The notes below the pieces were generated by a model. It was given only the letters and a program-made list of their open reading frames with translations, made no database searches and was not told the origin of the DNA. 64,000 nt of DNA from Tatumella punctata (lineage in GTDB: Bacteria; Pseudomonadota; Gammaproteobacteria; Enterobacterales; Enterobacteriaceae). The position numbers and the translations under genes were made by a program. Below are positions 16,697 through 26,700 of the stretch, in pieces; the stretch's first letter is position 1; every line of letters starts with the position of its first letter. The stretch lies in NCBI RefSeq assembly GCF_039523735.1, contig NZ_BAAAFW010000091.1:1-64000 (forward strand), in the 5' to 3' direction.

Positions 16697-16743
16697 CTGC
16701 ACACTAAACAGAGAGTGCTGTATCAGCCCTGTTTCGTGTGCAG
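16697..16743 (+). promoter_or_regulatory. Long stem-loop in the rnc leader, probable RNase III autoregulatory site
   Basis: CTGCACAC (16697-16704) pairs with GTGTGCAG (16736-16743), and AAACAG (16706-16711) with CTGTTT (16729-16734), giving a 14-bp duplex with one internal mismatch. E. coli rnc mRNA is cleaved by RNase III in a comparable leader hairpin, which destabilises the message. Confidence 0.65.
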
Positions 16744-16775
16744 AGCAACAGACGTAAGATAAGAGCTGGAAACGC

Positions 16776-17456
16776 ATGAACCCCATCCTGATGACTAAGC
16801 TCCAGAGGAAACTGGGCTATACTTTTTCACAAGCAGATTTACTGCAGCAGGCATTAACGCATCGCAGTGCAAGCAGCAAACACAATGAGCGGCTGGAATT
16901 TCTCGGAGATTCAATACTCAGCTATGTGATTGCTAATGCTTTATATCACCGCTTCCCGCGCGTGGATGAAGGGGACATGAGCCGGATGCGTGCTACCCTG
17001 GTGCGCGGTAATACTCTGGCGGAGATGGCCCGCGAGTTTGAACTGGGCGAGTGTCTGCGCCTTGGTCCGGGAGAACTGAAAAGTGGCGGTTTCCGCCGCG
17101 AGTCAATTCTGGCCGATACTGTTGAAGCGTTGATTGGCGGGATTTTTCTCGACAGCGATATACAGCAAATAGAACAACTGATCCTCAAATGGTATCAGAG
17201 TCGCCTGGAATCAATCAGTCCGGGTGATAAACAAAAAGACCCGAAAACGCGCCTGCAGGAATTTCTACAGGGCCGTCATTTACCGTTACCTTCCTATCTG
17301 GTAGTACAGGTACGCGGTGAAGCACATGACCAGGAATTTACTATTCATTGTCAGGTGAGCGGGATGGATGATGCGGTGGTTGGTGTTGGTTCCAGCCGCC
17401 GCAAAGCAGAACAGGCAGCCGCAGAACAGGCGCTGACTAAGTTAGGAATTGAATGA
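16776..17456 (+). CDS. rnc: Ribonuclease III
   Basis: Double-strand-specific endoribonuclease that processes rRNA precursors and regulatory duplexes. The 226-residue product has the signature ERLEFLGDS with Glu41 and Asp45, the second metal-site residues Asp114 and Glu117 (DTVEALIGG), and a C-terminal dsRNA-binding domain (about 155-225, DPKTRLQEFLQG to RRKAEQAAAEQAL). Its stop overlaps the era start as ATGA (17453-17456), so the two are translationally coupled. The leader hairpin suggests self-cleavage control. Confidence 0.97.
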   Translation: MNPILMTKLQRKLGYTFSQADLLQQALTHRSASSKHNERLEFLGDSILSYVIANALYHRFPRVDEGDMSRMRATLVRGNTLAEMAREFELGECLRLGPGELKSGGFRRESILADTVEALIGGIFLDSDIQQIEQLILKWYQSRLESISPGDKQKDPKTRLQEFLQGRHLPLPSYLVVQVRGEAHDQEFTIHCQVSGMDDAVVGVGSSRRKAEQAAAEQALTKLGIE

Positions 17457-18358
17457 GCGAACAAGCACCCCATTGCGGTTTTATCGCAATTGTAGGCCGG
17501 CCAAATGTCGGTAAATCTACCTTACTGAACCAGTTACTGGGTCAGAAAATTTCTATTACCTCGCGTAAGCCACAAACCACGCGACACCGTATCATGGGTA
17601 TTGATACCCGGGACAATTATCAGGCTATTTATGTTGATACCCCCGGCCTGCATATGGAAGAAAAAAGGGCGATTAACCGCCTGATGAACCGTGCAGCCAG
17701 TAGTTCTATCGGGGATGTGGAACTGATTATCTTTGTCGTGGAAGGAACCCGCTGGACAGATGATGACGAAATGGTGCTGGGTAAACTGAAAGCAGGCAAA
17801 GTACCGGTAGTCCTGGCGATCAACAAGATTGATAACCTGCAGGATAAATCTATTTTACTGCCGCATATTCAGATGCTGAGCCAGAAAATGGATTTCCTGG
17901 ATGTGGTCCCCATGTGTGCTGAAGACGGGAATAATGTCGATGCGATTGCCGCTATCGTGCACAAACGCCTGCCGGAAGCAGATCACCATTTTCCTGAAGA
18001 CTATGTGACCGACCGTTCTCAGCGCTTTATGGCCTCAGAGATCATCCGTGAAAAACTGATGCGTTTTCTGGGGGCTGAACTGCCTTACTCAGTAACGGTC
18101 GAAATCGAGCAGTTTGTGAATAACGAACGCGGCGGTTACGATATCCATGGTCTGATTCTGGTCGAGCGGGAAGGCCAGAAAAAAATGGTGATCGGTAATA
18201 AAGGTTCCAGAATTAAAACTATCGGCATTGAAGCCCGCAGAGATATGGAACAGATGTTTGAAGTTAAAGTGCATCTGGAACTGTGGGTTAAAGTGAAATC
18301 CGGCTGGGCGGACGATGAACGTGCGTTACGCAGCCTGGGTTATACTGACGACCTTTAA
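17453..18358 (+). CDS. era: GTPase Era
   Basis: Essential GTPase that binds the 3' end of 16S rRNA and supports 30S assembly. The 301-residue product has G1 GRPNVGKS (15-22), G3 DTPG, G4 NKID, and a C-terminal KH domain with the VIGNKGSRIK loop. It lies between rnc and recO in the conserved rnc-era-recO operon and overlaps rnc by 4 bp. Confidence 0.97.
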   Translation: MSEQAPHCGFIAIVGRPNVGKSTLLNQLLGQKISITSRKPQTTRHRIMGIDTRDNYQAIYVDTPGLHMEEKRAINRLMNRAASSSIGDVELIIFVVEGTRWTDDDEMVLGKLKAGKVPVVLAINKIDNLQDKSILLPHIQMLSQKMDFLDVVPMCAEDGNNVDAIAAIVHKRLPEADHHFPEDYVTDRSQRFMASEIIREKLMRFLGAELPYSVTVEIEQFVNNERGGYDIHGLILVEREGQKKMVIGNKGSRIKTIGIEARRDMEQMFEVKVHLELWVKVKSGWADDERALRSLGYTDDL

Positions 18359-18361
18359 CCA

Positions 18362-19093
18362 ATGGAAGGCTGGCAACGCGCATTTGTACTGCATAGTCGC
18401 CCGTACAGCGAAACCAGCCTGTTACTGGATCTGTTCAGCGAAAGCGAAGGCCGGGTCCGGGTGCTGGCAAAAGGCGCCCGTTCCAAACGTTCGCAACTGA
18501 AAGGTACCTTACAGCCTTTTACGCCGTTACTGGTTCGCTGGTCCGGTAAAGGTGATATCAGAACCCTCCGCAGTGCCGAAGCCATTTCGCTGGCACTGCC
18601 GCTCAGTGGTACGTATCTGTACTGCGGTTTATACGTCAATGAATTGCTTTCCCGTGTGCTGGGACAGGAAATTCCCTTCTCCGAACTGTTTTTCGACTAT
18701 CTGCACTGTATTCAGGGGCTGGCTGCGGCCACCGGATCGGCTGAGCCCGTATTACGTCGTTTCGAACTGGCGGTGCTGGGGCATCTTGGTTACGGGGTCG
18801 ATTTTTTACATTGCGCCGGCAGTGGCGAACCTGTCAGTGAAACAATGACTTACAGTTACCGGGACGAAAAAGGTTTTATCGCCAGTCTGGTTGTGACCCA
18901 GCGCAGTTTCACCGGCCGGCATTTGCTGGCACTTTATGCGCGTGAGTTTCCGGACGGCGATACCCTGAAAGCAGCAAAACGTTTTACACGTATAGCCTTA
19001 AAGCCTTATCTTGGTGGTAAACCATTAAAGAGCCAGGAATTATTCCGGCAATTTACGTTGCCCGCCGGGACAGTAGCGCCAGACAAACAGTGA
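18362..19093 (+). CDS. recO: DNA repair protein RecO
   Basis: Mediator of the RecF pathway that loads RecA onto SSB-coated single-stranded DNA. The 243-residue product has an N-terminal OB fold (about 1-80, LHSRPYSETSLLLDLFSESEGRVRVLAKGARSK) and a helical C-terminal domain with LYCGLYVNELLSRVLG. Only three bases separate it from the era stop, indicating coupled translation. Confidence 0.95.
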   Translation: MEGWQRAFVLHSRPYSETSLLLDLFSESEGRVRVLAKGARSKRSQLKGTLQPFTPLLVRWSGKGDIRTLRSAEAISLALPLSGTYLYCGLYVNELLSRVLGQEIPFSELFFDYLHCIQGLAAATGSAEPVLRRFELAVLGHLGYGVDFLHCAGSGEPVSETMTYSYRDEKGFIASLVVTQRSFTGRHLLALYAREFPDGDTLKAAKRFTRIALKPYLGGKPLKSQELFRQFTLPAGTVAPDKQ

Positions 19094-19145
19094 TCAGGGA
19101 GCTCCTGAACCCGGCCGGGTGCCATTATTCAGACTGAGGATTGTC

Positions 19146-19877
19146 ATGAAGGAATTATTATTAGGGGTCAATATTGACCATATCGCCACCTTACGTAATG
19201 CCAGAGGCACATGCTATCCGGATCCGGTGCAGGCCGCCTTTATTGCTGAGCAGGCCGGCGCTGATGGGATCACAGTTCATTTACGCGAAGACCGCCGCCA
19301 TATTACTGACCGTGATATTCGTTTGCTGCGTGAAACTATCCAGACACGGATGAATCTGGAAATGGCTGTCACCGAAGAGATGTTAAACATTGCCTGTGAG
19401 ACACGTCCGCATTTTTGTTGTCTGGTGCCGGAAAACCGCCGGGAAGTGACCACCGAAGGCGGGCTGGATGTGGCAGGGCAGCAGCAAAAACTCAATGCCG
19501 CCGTCAAGCGCCTCAGTGAGGCCGGTATTCTGGTGTCCCTGTTTATTGATGCAGATCGCCGGCAGATTGACGCAGCGGTTACTGCCGGGGCACCGTTTAT
19601 CGAGATTCATACGGGGGCTTATGCGGAAGCTGCGCAGGGGCCGGCTCAGGATGCTGAACTTGAACGTATTCGTGAAGCCGTGCAATATGCCGTCTCCCGC
19701 GGTCTGAAAGTCAATGCCGGTCACGGACTGACTTACCATAATGTCTTACCGGTTGCGGCGATACCAGAGATCTATGAGTTGAATATCGGCCATTCTGTTA
19801 TCGGCAAGGCAGTGATCACCGGCCTGGCCGGGGCAGTAGGTGAAATGAAAACCCTGCTCAGAGAATCGCGTCGTTAA
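19146..19877 (+). CDS. pdxJ: Pyridoxine 5'-phosphate synthase PdxJ
   Basis: Condenses 1-deoxyxylulose 5-phosphate with 3-amino-1-hydroxyacetone 1-phosphate to make pyridoxine 5'-phosphate, the ring-forming step of vitamin B6 synthesis. The 243-residue TIM barrel has GVNIDHIATLRNARGT (about 6-21), ITVHLREDRRHI and the C-terminal VNAGHGLTYHNV. I chose ATG 19146 (MKELLLGVNIDH) over an upstream start at 19119; GAGGATTGTC precedes it. Its stop overlaps acpS by one base (TAATG). Confidence 0.96.
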   Translation: MKELLLGVNIDHIATLRNARGTCYPDPVQAAFIAEQAGADGITVHLREDRRHITDRDIRLLRETIQTRMNLEMAVTEEMLNIACETRPHFCCLVPENRREVTTEGGLDVAGQQQKLNAAVKRLSEAGILVSLFIDADRRQIDAAVTAGAPFIEIHTGAYAEAAQGPAQDAELERIREAVQYAVSRGLKVNAGHGLTYHNVLPVAAIPEIYELNIGHSVIGKAVITGLAGAVGEMKTLLRESRR

Positions 19878-20257
19878 TGGCTATTCTCGGGCTGGGTACT
19901 GATATTGTTGAGATTGAACGCATTGAGCAGGTGATTGGCCGGTCCGGTGACCGGCTGGCTCGCCGGGTACTGACTGATTTCGAATGGCAGCAATATCAGC
20001 AACACCATCAGCCGGTGCGTTTTCTGGCGAAACGGTTTGCAGTAAAAGAAGCCGTTGCCAAAGCGTTTGGCACCGGAATCCGCGGCGGGCTGGCTTTCAA
20101 CCAGTTTGAAGTGTTCAATGATGCGCTGGGTAAACCCTGTCTGCGTTTTTTTGGTCAGGCCAGTGCACTGGCAGAAAATCTGGGCGTTCGCCATGTGCAT
20201 GTTACCCTGGCGGATGAACGTCGTTATGCCTGTGCGACGGTAATCCTGGAAAACTGA
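19877..20257 (+). CDS. acpS: Holo-[acyl-carrier-protein] synthase
   Basis: Transfers 4'-phosphopantetheine from coenzyme A to acyl carrier protein, activating it for fatty-acid synthesis. The 126-residue AcpS-type transferase has the first metal/CoA motif GLGTDIVEIERI (5-16, Asp9) and the second FLAKRFAVKEAVAKAFGTG with its conserved Glu. It overlaps pdxJ by one base, as in the E. coli pdxJ-acpS pair. Convergent with yfhL 10 bp away. Confidence 0.96.
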   Translation: MAILGLGTDIVEIERIEQVIGRSGDRLARRVLTDFEWQQYQQHHQPVRFLAKRFAVKEAVAKAFGTGIRGGLAFNQFEVFNDALGKPCLRFFGQASALAENLGVRHVHVTLADERRYACATVILEN

Positions 20258-20267
20258 TTCCGCTGAC

Positions 20268-20522
20268 TCAGGCAGAGTGCCACAGGGTCACAAACTTTTC
20301 CCATAATGCATCGGTGGTTTCTGTCTGCTGCGGATCGGTGATAATAGTATTATTGATCGGGCAGACACTCTGGCAGGTCGGTGCGTCGTAATGACCCACA
20401 CATTCGGTGCAGCGATCGGCATCAATCTGATAGATGGTATCCCCCATTGAAATCGCCTGGTTAGGGCATTCGGGTTCGCACATATCACAATTTATACAGC
20501 GCGTAGTTATCAGTAATGCCAC
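20268..20522 (-). CDS. yfhL: YfhL-type 2[4Fe-4S] ferredoxin
   Basis: Bacterial-type ferredoxin that should carry two [4Fe-4S] clusters; its redox partner is not certain. Cluster motifs are CINCDMCEPECP and CTECVGHYDAPTCQSVCP, the second with the long insert typical of the YfhL/Alvin subgroup. I place the start at the GTG at 20522 (VALLITTRCINC), which matches E. coli MALLITKKCINC and gives 84 residues. An in-frame ATG at 20555 would add 11 residues and cannot be excluded. The 272 bp up to pgpC show no clear gene. Confidence 0.88.
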   Translation of the reverse strand: MALLITTRCINCDMCEPECPNQAISMGDTIYQIDADRCTECVGHYDAPTCQSVCPINNTIITDPQQTETTDALWEKFVTLWHSA

Positions 20523-20794
20523 TTCGGTTATCTGCCTTATACCATTTTTCATCACTACCGGGGTTTCTGTGGTTAGCTCCGGCGACAGCGTTATCCCACA
20601 CTAAAAGGCGGGTTAATGGGGCGCACTTTACCACAGAAGCCGTTAAAGCCCAATAATGCCTGCGGTGATGTTCTTCGCAAGGCGGGGATCAATCCGCAGC
20701 CTATGAGTGGTACCCGGTATATCCGGCATTGTGGTGATATCTGCTACAGTCAGGATACGGTGAGTATCGGCAGAGCTCTGAAGAGTCATAAATA

Positions 20795-21436
20795 ATGAAA
20801 AAAGCACAACAACGGGTGGTGTTTTTCGATCTTGATGGCACGCTCCATAAACAGGATTTATTCGGCAGTTATCTGCGCTATTGCCTTGTCCGGCAACCGT
20901 TAAATCTGTTGCCGCTATTGTTGCTGATACCGCTTATTGCCGGCGGGTTACTGGTCTGTGGCCGGGCCTCACGCTGGCCTGTCAGCCTGTTACTCTGGTC
21001 GGTGACTGTCGGGCACAGTGAAGCATTTTTACAGCGGCAGCAACAGGCGTTTTGTCGCTGGTTCCGGCCACGGGTGATCCCGTTTCCGGATGTGCACCGG
21101 CGGCTTAATCACTATCTTCAGGCAACGGATACCAGTGTCTGGTTAATTACCGGGTCGCCGGTGACGCTGGTGGAAAGTGTGTATCATCAGTCCTCTTTTT
21201 TACCCGCGGTAAATATTATCGGTTCACAGATGCGACGCAGTCTCGGAGGGCGGGTACTGACTCTGCGCTGTATTGGTAAAGAAAAAGTCAGGCAGCTGGA
21301 ACGGCAACTGGGCAGCCCGCTGCGGCTTTACAGCGGTTACAGTGACAGTCGTCAGGATAATCCGTTAATGGCCTGCTGCAGCCATCGCTGGCGTGTCACC
21401 GCCCGCGGAGAGATTGAACCGCTCGGCGAAGGGTGA
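20795..21436 (+). CDS. pgpC: Phosphatidylglycerophosphatase C (YfhB)
   Basis: HAD-type phosphatase that dephosphorylates phosphatidylglycerol phosphate in phospholipid synthesis, one of three such enzymes in E. coli. The 213-residue product has the HAD nucleophile motif FFDLDGTL (10-17), a hydrophobic segment near 36-55 that anchors it in the inner membrane, motif II WLITGSP, and a late acidic motif YSDSRQDNPL. It is followed by tadA on the same strand after 94 bp. Confidence 0.88.
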   Translation: MKKAQQRVVFFDLDGTLHKQDLFGSYLRYCLVRQPLNLLPLLLLIPLIAGGLLVCGRASRWPVSLLLWSVTVGHSEAFLQRQQQAFCRWFRPRVIPFPDVHRRLNHYLQATDTSVWLITGSPVTLVESVYHQSSFLPAVNIIGSQMRRSLGGRVLTLRCIGKEKVRQLERQLGSPLRLYSGYSDSRQDNPLMACCSHRWRVTARGEIEPLGEG

Positions 21437-21530
21437 ACGACAATACTCCGGCCGGAGGACCGCGACCGCTGCTACGCATTCATCAGTGATCCCGGTATAA
21501 TGCGCCGCGAAAATATTAACCGGGGATAAA

Positions 21531-22043
21531 GTGTTGACCGAAAAAAATGATGAGTACTGGATGCGTTACGCATTATCGCTGGCAAAGCGGGCTCAGGATA
21601 ATAATGAAGTTCCGGTCGGTGCGGTACTGGTGTCTCAGGGGGCGCTGATTGCCGAAGGCTGGAACCATCCTGTGGCATCACATGATCCGACAGCACATGC
21701 TGAAATCATGGCGCTGCGTAATGGCGGGCGGGCACTGAACAATTATCGCTTACTCGACACAACCCTGTATGTCACCCTTGAGCCCTGCGTAATGTGTGCC
21801 GGGGCGATGGTACACAGCCGTATCTCCAGACTGGTATTCGGTGCCAGTGATGGGAAAACCGGGGCTGCGGGGTCTTTACTGGATGTGCCCGGTCACCCGG
21901 GGATGAATCACCGGATAGAGGTTACCGGAGGGGTACTGGCTGACGAATGTGCCAGCCAGTTAAGTGAGTTTTTCCGCCTGCGTCGTGCACAAAAAAAAGC
22001 GCTGCGCCAGGCGCAGCGGGAAAATCAGTCACTTAGTTCATAG
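21531..22043 (+). CDS. tadA: tRNA-specific adenosine deaminase TadA
   Basis: Converts adenosine to inosine at the wobble position (34) of tRNA-Arg(ACG), essential for decoding CGN codons. The 170-residue zinc deaminase has HAEIMA (zinc His and catalytic Glu) and PCVMCAGA (two zinc Cys). The start is a GTG at 21531 with CCGGGGATAAA in front, giving V/M-LTEKNDEYWMRYALSLAKRA, in line with the short E. coli form. Its final 11 bp overlap the end of mltF on the other strand. Confidence 0.95.
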   Translation: MLTEKNDEYWMRYALSLAKRAQDNNEVPVGAVLVSQGALIAEGWNHPVASHDPTAHAEIMALRNGGRALNNYRLLDTTLYVTLEPCVMCAGAMVHSRISRLVFGASDGKTGAAGSLLDVPGHPGMNHRIEVTGGVLADECASQLSEFFRLRRAQKKALRQAQRENQSLSS

Positions 22044-23475
22044 CAATTTGTGGTTCAGCCGGTGTTACAGGATCGGATTCCGGCAGAACCGGCGGTTTCT
22101 GCTGCATTTCCTGCAGGTATCCGACCAGGCTGATATTGTATTTACGGATATTTTCCACGTAATTATAGGCTTCATTGCCGCGGGCAAAGCCGTAAGTTGT
22201 CTGGCTGTAATAACGTTTCTGAGCCAGCAGCGGTAACCGGGTTTTGACATCGGCCCAGCTATCGGGATTGCCCCCCTGCTTCATGGTGAGTTTTCGGGCA
22301 TCCATCATATGGGCATAACCGATATTATAGGCAGTCAGGGCGAACCAGATACGCTCATCTGAAGGGATAGTTTCCGGCATTTTATCCATCAGATTTTGCA
22401 AATACTGGCTGCCACCGCGAATACTTTCGGCAGCATCCAGCCGGTCACTGACCTCCAGACTGTCGGCCGTATTACGGGTGAGCATCATCATCCCCCGGAC
22501 GCCGGTCGGTGATGTGGCCCGCGGATCCCAGTGTGACTCCTGATAAGCAATCGCTGCCAGCAAACGCCAGTCTATCTGGCTGGCATATTTTTTGAACAGT
22601 GGCTGCAGGGAAGGCAGGGTACTGTCAATCGCCCGTAAAAATGTCCGGGTATCAACATAGTCAAAGCTTCCCGTATGGCCAAAATATTTTTCATCCAGCC
22701 GCGCCAGAGTACCTTCTTCATTTAAACGGTTATAAAAATCAAGCAGGGCAGCATTCAGGCTATCATCAGCAGATTTTGCCATATACCAGTTCACGGGAGT
22801 CTCACTGGTGACATCAAACGCGACAGCCAGTTTCGGGTGAATACGTTGCATCATACCGATGGTCGCCGAATCACCGATGGTATAGTCCAGTTTGCCTGAG
22901 GCTACCTGTTCCAGCACTGCCTGAGGACTGAGTTTCTTCTCTATGCTCCAGTCAAGTTGCGGGTATTGATCTGCTTTTGCCGCTTTAAGGGTCGGAATAA
23001 ACGCTGACTCTGAAGGCACGGCCAGTGTACCTCGCAGATCACCCAGATTTTTAGGCCGTGGCCGGTCGACGCGGTAGACCAGTTGTTGCGTGGTCGTATA
23101 GTAGGCCGGTCCGCTACGGTAGTTTTGCTGGCGGTGGCTGTCCCAGGCCAGACCCGCAGCCAGTAAATCCGCCTGGTGATTGTTCAGATCATCAAACAGG
23201 CTTTCAATATTCGGGCGTACAGTGACCTCCAGCTTCACGCCCAGATAGTCTGCAAAGCGTTTGGCCAGTTCGTAATCCATTCCCGTAGGATCTTTATTTA
23301 TCTTTTGCCAGGTCAGTGACGAATTTATGGTGCTGATACGTAATACTCCGCGCGATTTTATTTGCGACAGAGTGTCTTGTGAACCTGAATGCCAGGGTAT
23401 CGCAGGCCATAAAGCTATTGCCAGTAATAGAGTGACAAGACCGATCAAAAGATAATTAAACTTTAAGTATTTCAA
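22033..23475 (-). CDS. mltF: Membrane-bound lytic murein transglycosylase F
   Basis: Cleaves the glycan strands of peptidoglycan to form 1,6-anhydromuramyl ends. The 480-residue product has an N-terminal hydrophobic segment (about 8-25), a periplasmic solute-binding-like domain (about 38-265, GVLRISTINSSLTW), and a lysozyme-like SLT domain (about 285-450) with catalytic Glu in AIAYQESHWDPRATSPTGVRG and the AYNIGYAHM motif. It lacks a lipobox. Divergent from purL, convergent with tadA. Confidence 0.94.
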   Translation of the reverse strand: MKYLKFNYLLIGLVTLLLAIALWPAIPWHSGSQDTLSQIKSRGVLRISTINSSLTWQKINKDPTGMDYELAKRFADYLGVKLEVTVRPNIESLFDDLNNHQADLLAAGLAWDSHRQQNYRSGPAYYTTTQQLVYRVDRPRPKNLGDLRGTLAVPSESAFIPTLKAAKADQYPQLDWSIEKKLSPQAVLEQVASGKLDYTIGDSATIGMMQRIHPKLAVAFDVTSETPVNWYMAKSADDSLNAALLDFYNRLNEEGTLARLDEKYFGHTGSFDYVDTRTFLRAIDSTLPSLQPLFKKYASQIDWRLLAAIAYQESHWDPRATSPTGVRGMMMLTRNTADSLEVSDRLDAAESIRGGSQYLQNLMDKMPETIPSDERIWFALTAYNIGYAHMMDARKLTMKQGGNPDSWADVKTRLPLLAQKRYYSQTTYGFARGNEAYNYVENIRKYNISLVGYLQEMQQKPPVLPESDPVTPAEPQIAMN

Positions 23476-23640
23476 AGTATTATCTCATTAATCAGCGCCG
23501 GGTTCAGCCTTTTGGCAGGATGTTAAACACAGGAATAGTACCCCGACGCGGAGAGCATTTTGAGCAACAAAAAGGCAAAGAGCAACTTTTATAGCAAGAA
23601 ATGTTTGTTTTTTGGGCGGTGAATTATCCAGATAAAATCC

Positions 23641-23679
23641 GCGCAAACGGTTTCGTAACGGGGCCTTATTCTTTATAAT
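23641..23679 (+). promoter_or_regulatory. PurR operator and -10 of purL
   Basis: GCGCAAACGGTTTCGT at 23641-23656 fits the PurR palindrome consensus (ACGCAAACGTTTNCGT). TATAAT at 23674-23679 is a consensus -10, and its -35 position falls on the right end of the box. Binding of PurR with hypoxanthine or guanine would block polymerase. Confidence 0.82.
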
Positions 23680-23747
23680 ACGCCCCGTTTTCCCCCTGTT
23701 GCGCCCAATGAAGCGTCGCCCGGCGTTTCGAAGACGAGAGATCTTTA

Positions 23748-26700
23748 ATGATGGAAATTTTGCGTGGTTCGCCCGCTCTGTCGGCATTTCGTATTAACAA
23801 ACTGTTGACCAGCTTTCACGACGCTCATCTGCCGGTGAGTGACATTTATGCCGAATACGTGCATTTTGCTGATGTCAGTTCACCCCTGACTCAGGACGAG
23901 CAAAATCGTCTCCAACGTCTTCTTAAATACGGTCCCTCGCTGGCAGAACATGAACCTGCCGGACGTTTATTACTGGTTACCCCGCGGCCGGGTACCATAT
24001 CGCCATGGTCTTCGAAAGCGACTGATATTGCACATAACTGTGAACTATCTAAAGTGTTGCGGCTGGAACGCGGGCTGGCTTTCTATATTCAGGCAGAAAA
24101 CCTGACAGAAGCTCAGTGGGCCCGGCTGGGGGTATTACTCCATGACCGGATGATGGAAACCGTATTCACGGATCTGTCTCAGGCTGAACAACTGTTCGCT
24201 CATCATCAGCCACAACCGGTAAAGGCGGTGGATATTCTGGGACACGGGCGTGAAGCGCTGCAGGAAGCAAACCTCTCCCTCGGGCTGGCACTGGCAGAAG
24301 ACGAAATTGACTATCTGCTGGCAGCCTTTACCGCGCTGGGACGTAACCCGAACGATATTGAGCTGTATATGTTTGCTCAGGCTAACTCTGAGCACTGCCG
24401 TCACAAAATCTTTAACGCCGACTGGATTATTGACGGTGAAAAACAGCCAAAGTCGCTGTTTAAAATGATTAAAAATACCTTCGAAAAAAATCCTGAGCAT
24501 GTGCTCTCTGCCTATAAAGACAATGCGGCAGTGATGGAAGGTTCAACCGTGGGTCGTTTTTATGCGGATGATCAGCAGGGCCGCTATGATTACCATCAGG
24601 AAGAAGCCCATATCCTGATGAAAGTGGAAACCCATAACCACCCGACAGCGATCTCTCCGTGGCCGGGAGCGGCGACAGGGTCGGGCGGGGAAATACGTGA
24701 TGAAGGTGCGACCGGCCGCGGCGCTAAACCTAAAGCGGGTCTGACCGGCTTCTCCGTGTCTAACCTGAGGATCCCCGGTTTTGAGCAGCCGTGGGAACAG
24801 GATTTCGGTAAACCGGAGCGGATTGTCAGCGCGCTGGATATTATGACGGAAGGCCCGCTGGGCGGGGCGGCATTTAATAATGAATTCGGCCGTCCGGCAC
24901 TGAACGGATATTTTCGTACCTACGAAGCGCAGGTAAACAGCCACAATGGTGAAGAGCTGCGTGGTTATCATAAGCCGGTGATGCTGGCGGGCGGAATCGG
25001 TAATATCCGCGCTGATCACGTGCAGAAAGGTGACATTACCGTCGGGGCTAAACTGATAGTTCTGGGCGGCCCTGCAATGAATATTGGTCTGGGCGGTGGT
25101 GCAGCATCATCGATGGCGTCAGGTCAGTCCGATGCTGATCTGGATTTTGCTTCTGTGCAGCGAGATAACCCTGAGATGGAACGCCGTTGTCAGGAAGTGA
25201 TTGACCGCTGCTGGCAACTGGGTGAACAGAACCCGATTCTGTTTATTCATGATGTCGGTGCAGGCGGATTATCGAATGCAATGCCGGAGCTGGTCAGCGA
25301 CGGTGGCCGTGGCGGACGCTTTAACCTGCGCGATATTCTGAGTGATGAACCGGGGATGAGTCCGCTGGAAGTCTGGTGTAACGAGTCCCAGGAACGTTAT
25401 GTCCTGGCGGTTGCGCCGGAAAAAATTGCGTTATTTGAACAGCTGTGTAAACGCGAACGGGCACCTTATGCAGTTATTGGTGAGGCAACCGAAGAGCTGC
25501 ATCTGACTCTGACAGACGAACATTTTGCTAACCAGCCGATTGATATGCCGCTGGATGTACTGCTGGGCAAAACCCCGAAAATGACCCGCGACGTCACGAC
25601 TCTGCAGGCCGAGGGGGTGGCGCTTAGCCGCGACGGTATCTCTCTGGCTGAGGCGGTAAAACGTGTAATGCACTTGCCAGGTGTTGCCGAAAAAACCTTC
25701 CTTATCACTATCGGTGACCGTTCCGTCACCGGCATGGTGGCACGTGACCAGATGGTCGGACCCTGGCAGATCCCGGTAGCAAACTGTGCCGTCACCACAG
25801 CCAGCCTGGACAGTTATCATGGTGAAGCTTTTGCGATTGGTGAACGTGCGCCGGTAGCGTTGCTGGATTTTGCTGCATCGGCACGCATGGCGGTAGGGGA
25901 AGCACTGACTAACCTGGCGGCGACAGACATTGGTGAACTGACCCGCGTTAAACTGTCGGCCAACTGGATGTCTGCTGCCGGTCATCCGGGAGAAGATGCC
26001 GGTTTATATGCGGCGGTAAAAGCGGTGGGTGAAGAGCTGTGTCCGGCTCTGGGGCTGACTATCCCGGTCGGTAAAGATTCAATGTCGATGAAAACCCGTT
26101 GGCAGCAGAACGATCAGCCGCGGGAAATGACGTCTCCTCTGTCTCTGGTAATTACCGCGTTTGCCAGGGTTGAAGATGTTCGCCATACGGTCACCCCTGA
26201 GTTACAGTCACAGTCAGATAATCTGCTATTACTGGTGGACTTAGGTGCAGGGGCCAATACCCTGGGAGCGACCGCACTGGCTCAGGTTTACAGCCAGCTG
26301 GGTGATACCCCGGCGGATGTCCGTGATGCACAGCAACTGGCGGGTTTCTTTGCTGCTATCCAGCAACTGGTGAGTGAACAGAAATTACTGGCTTACCATG
26401 ACCGTTCTGACGGTGGTTTACTGGTCACGCTGGCAGAAATGGCCTTTACCGGACATTGTGGTGTGGATGTTGATATTACCGCCCTTGGCCGGGATACACT
26501 GGCGTCGCTGTTTACCGAGGAACTGGGTGCGGTTATCCAGATCAATACGGCTGACCTTGCGGCGGTGAACGCAGTATTTGCACAGCATGGGCTGAGTGAC
26601 TGCCTGCATGTATTAGGCAGTGCACAGTGCGGAGACGACTTTGTGGTACGTGCATCACAGCAGGTCGTCTATCAGGAGAAACGTTCTGTCCTGCGTCGCT

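Noticed and set aside
21998..22020. GC-rich hairpin GCGCTGCGCC/GGCGCAGCG
   Set aside because: It lies within the tadA coding region and is not followed by a T-run, so I do not call it a terminator.
24543..25019. Long antisense open frame within purL
   Set aside because: It is a reading-frame shadow of a strongly coding gene, as are the other antisense frames in purL, glyA and guaB.
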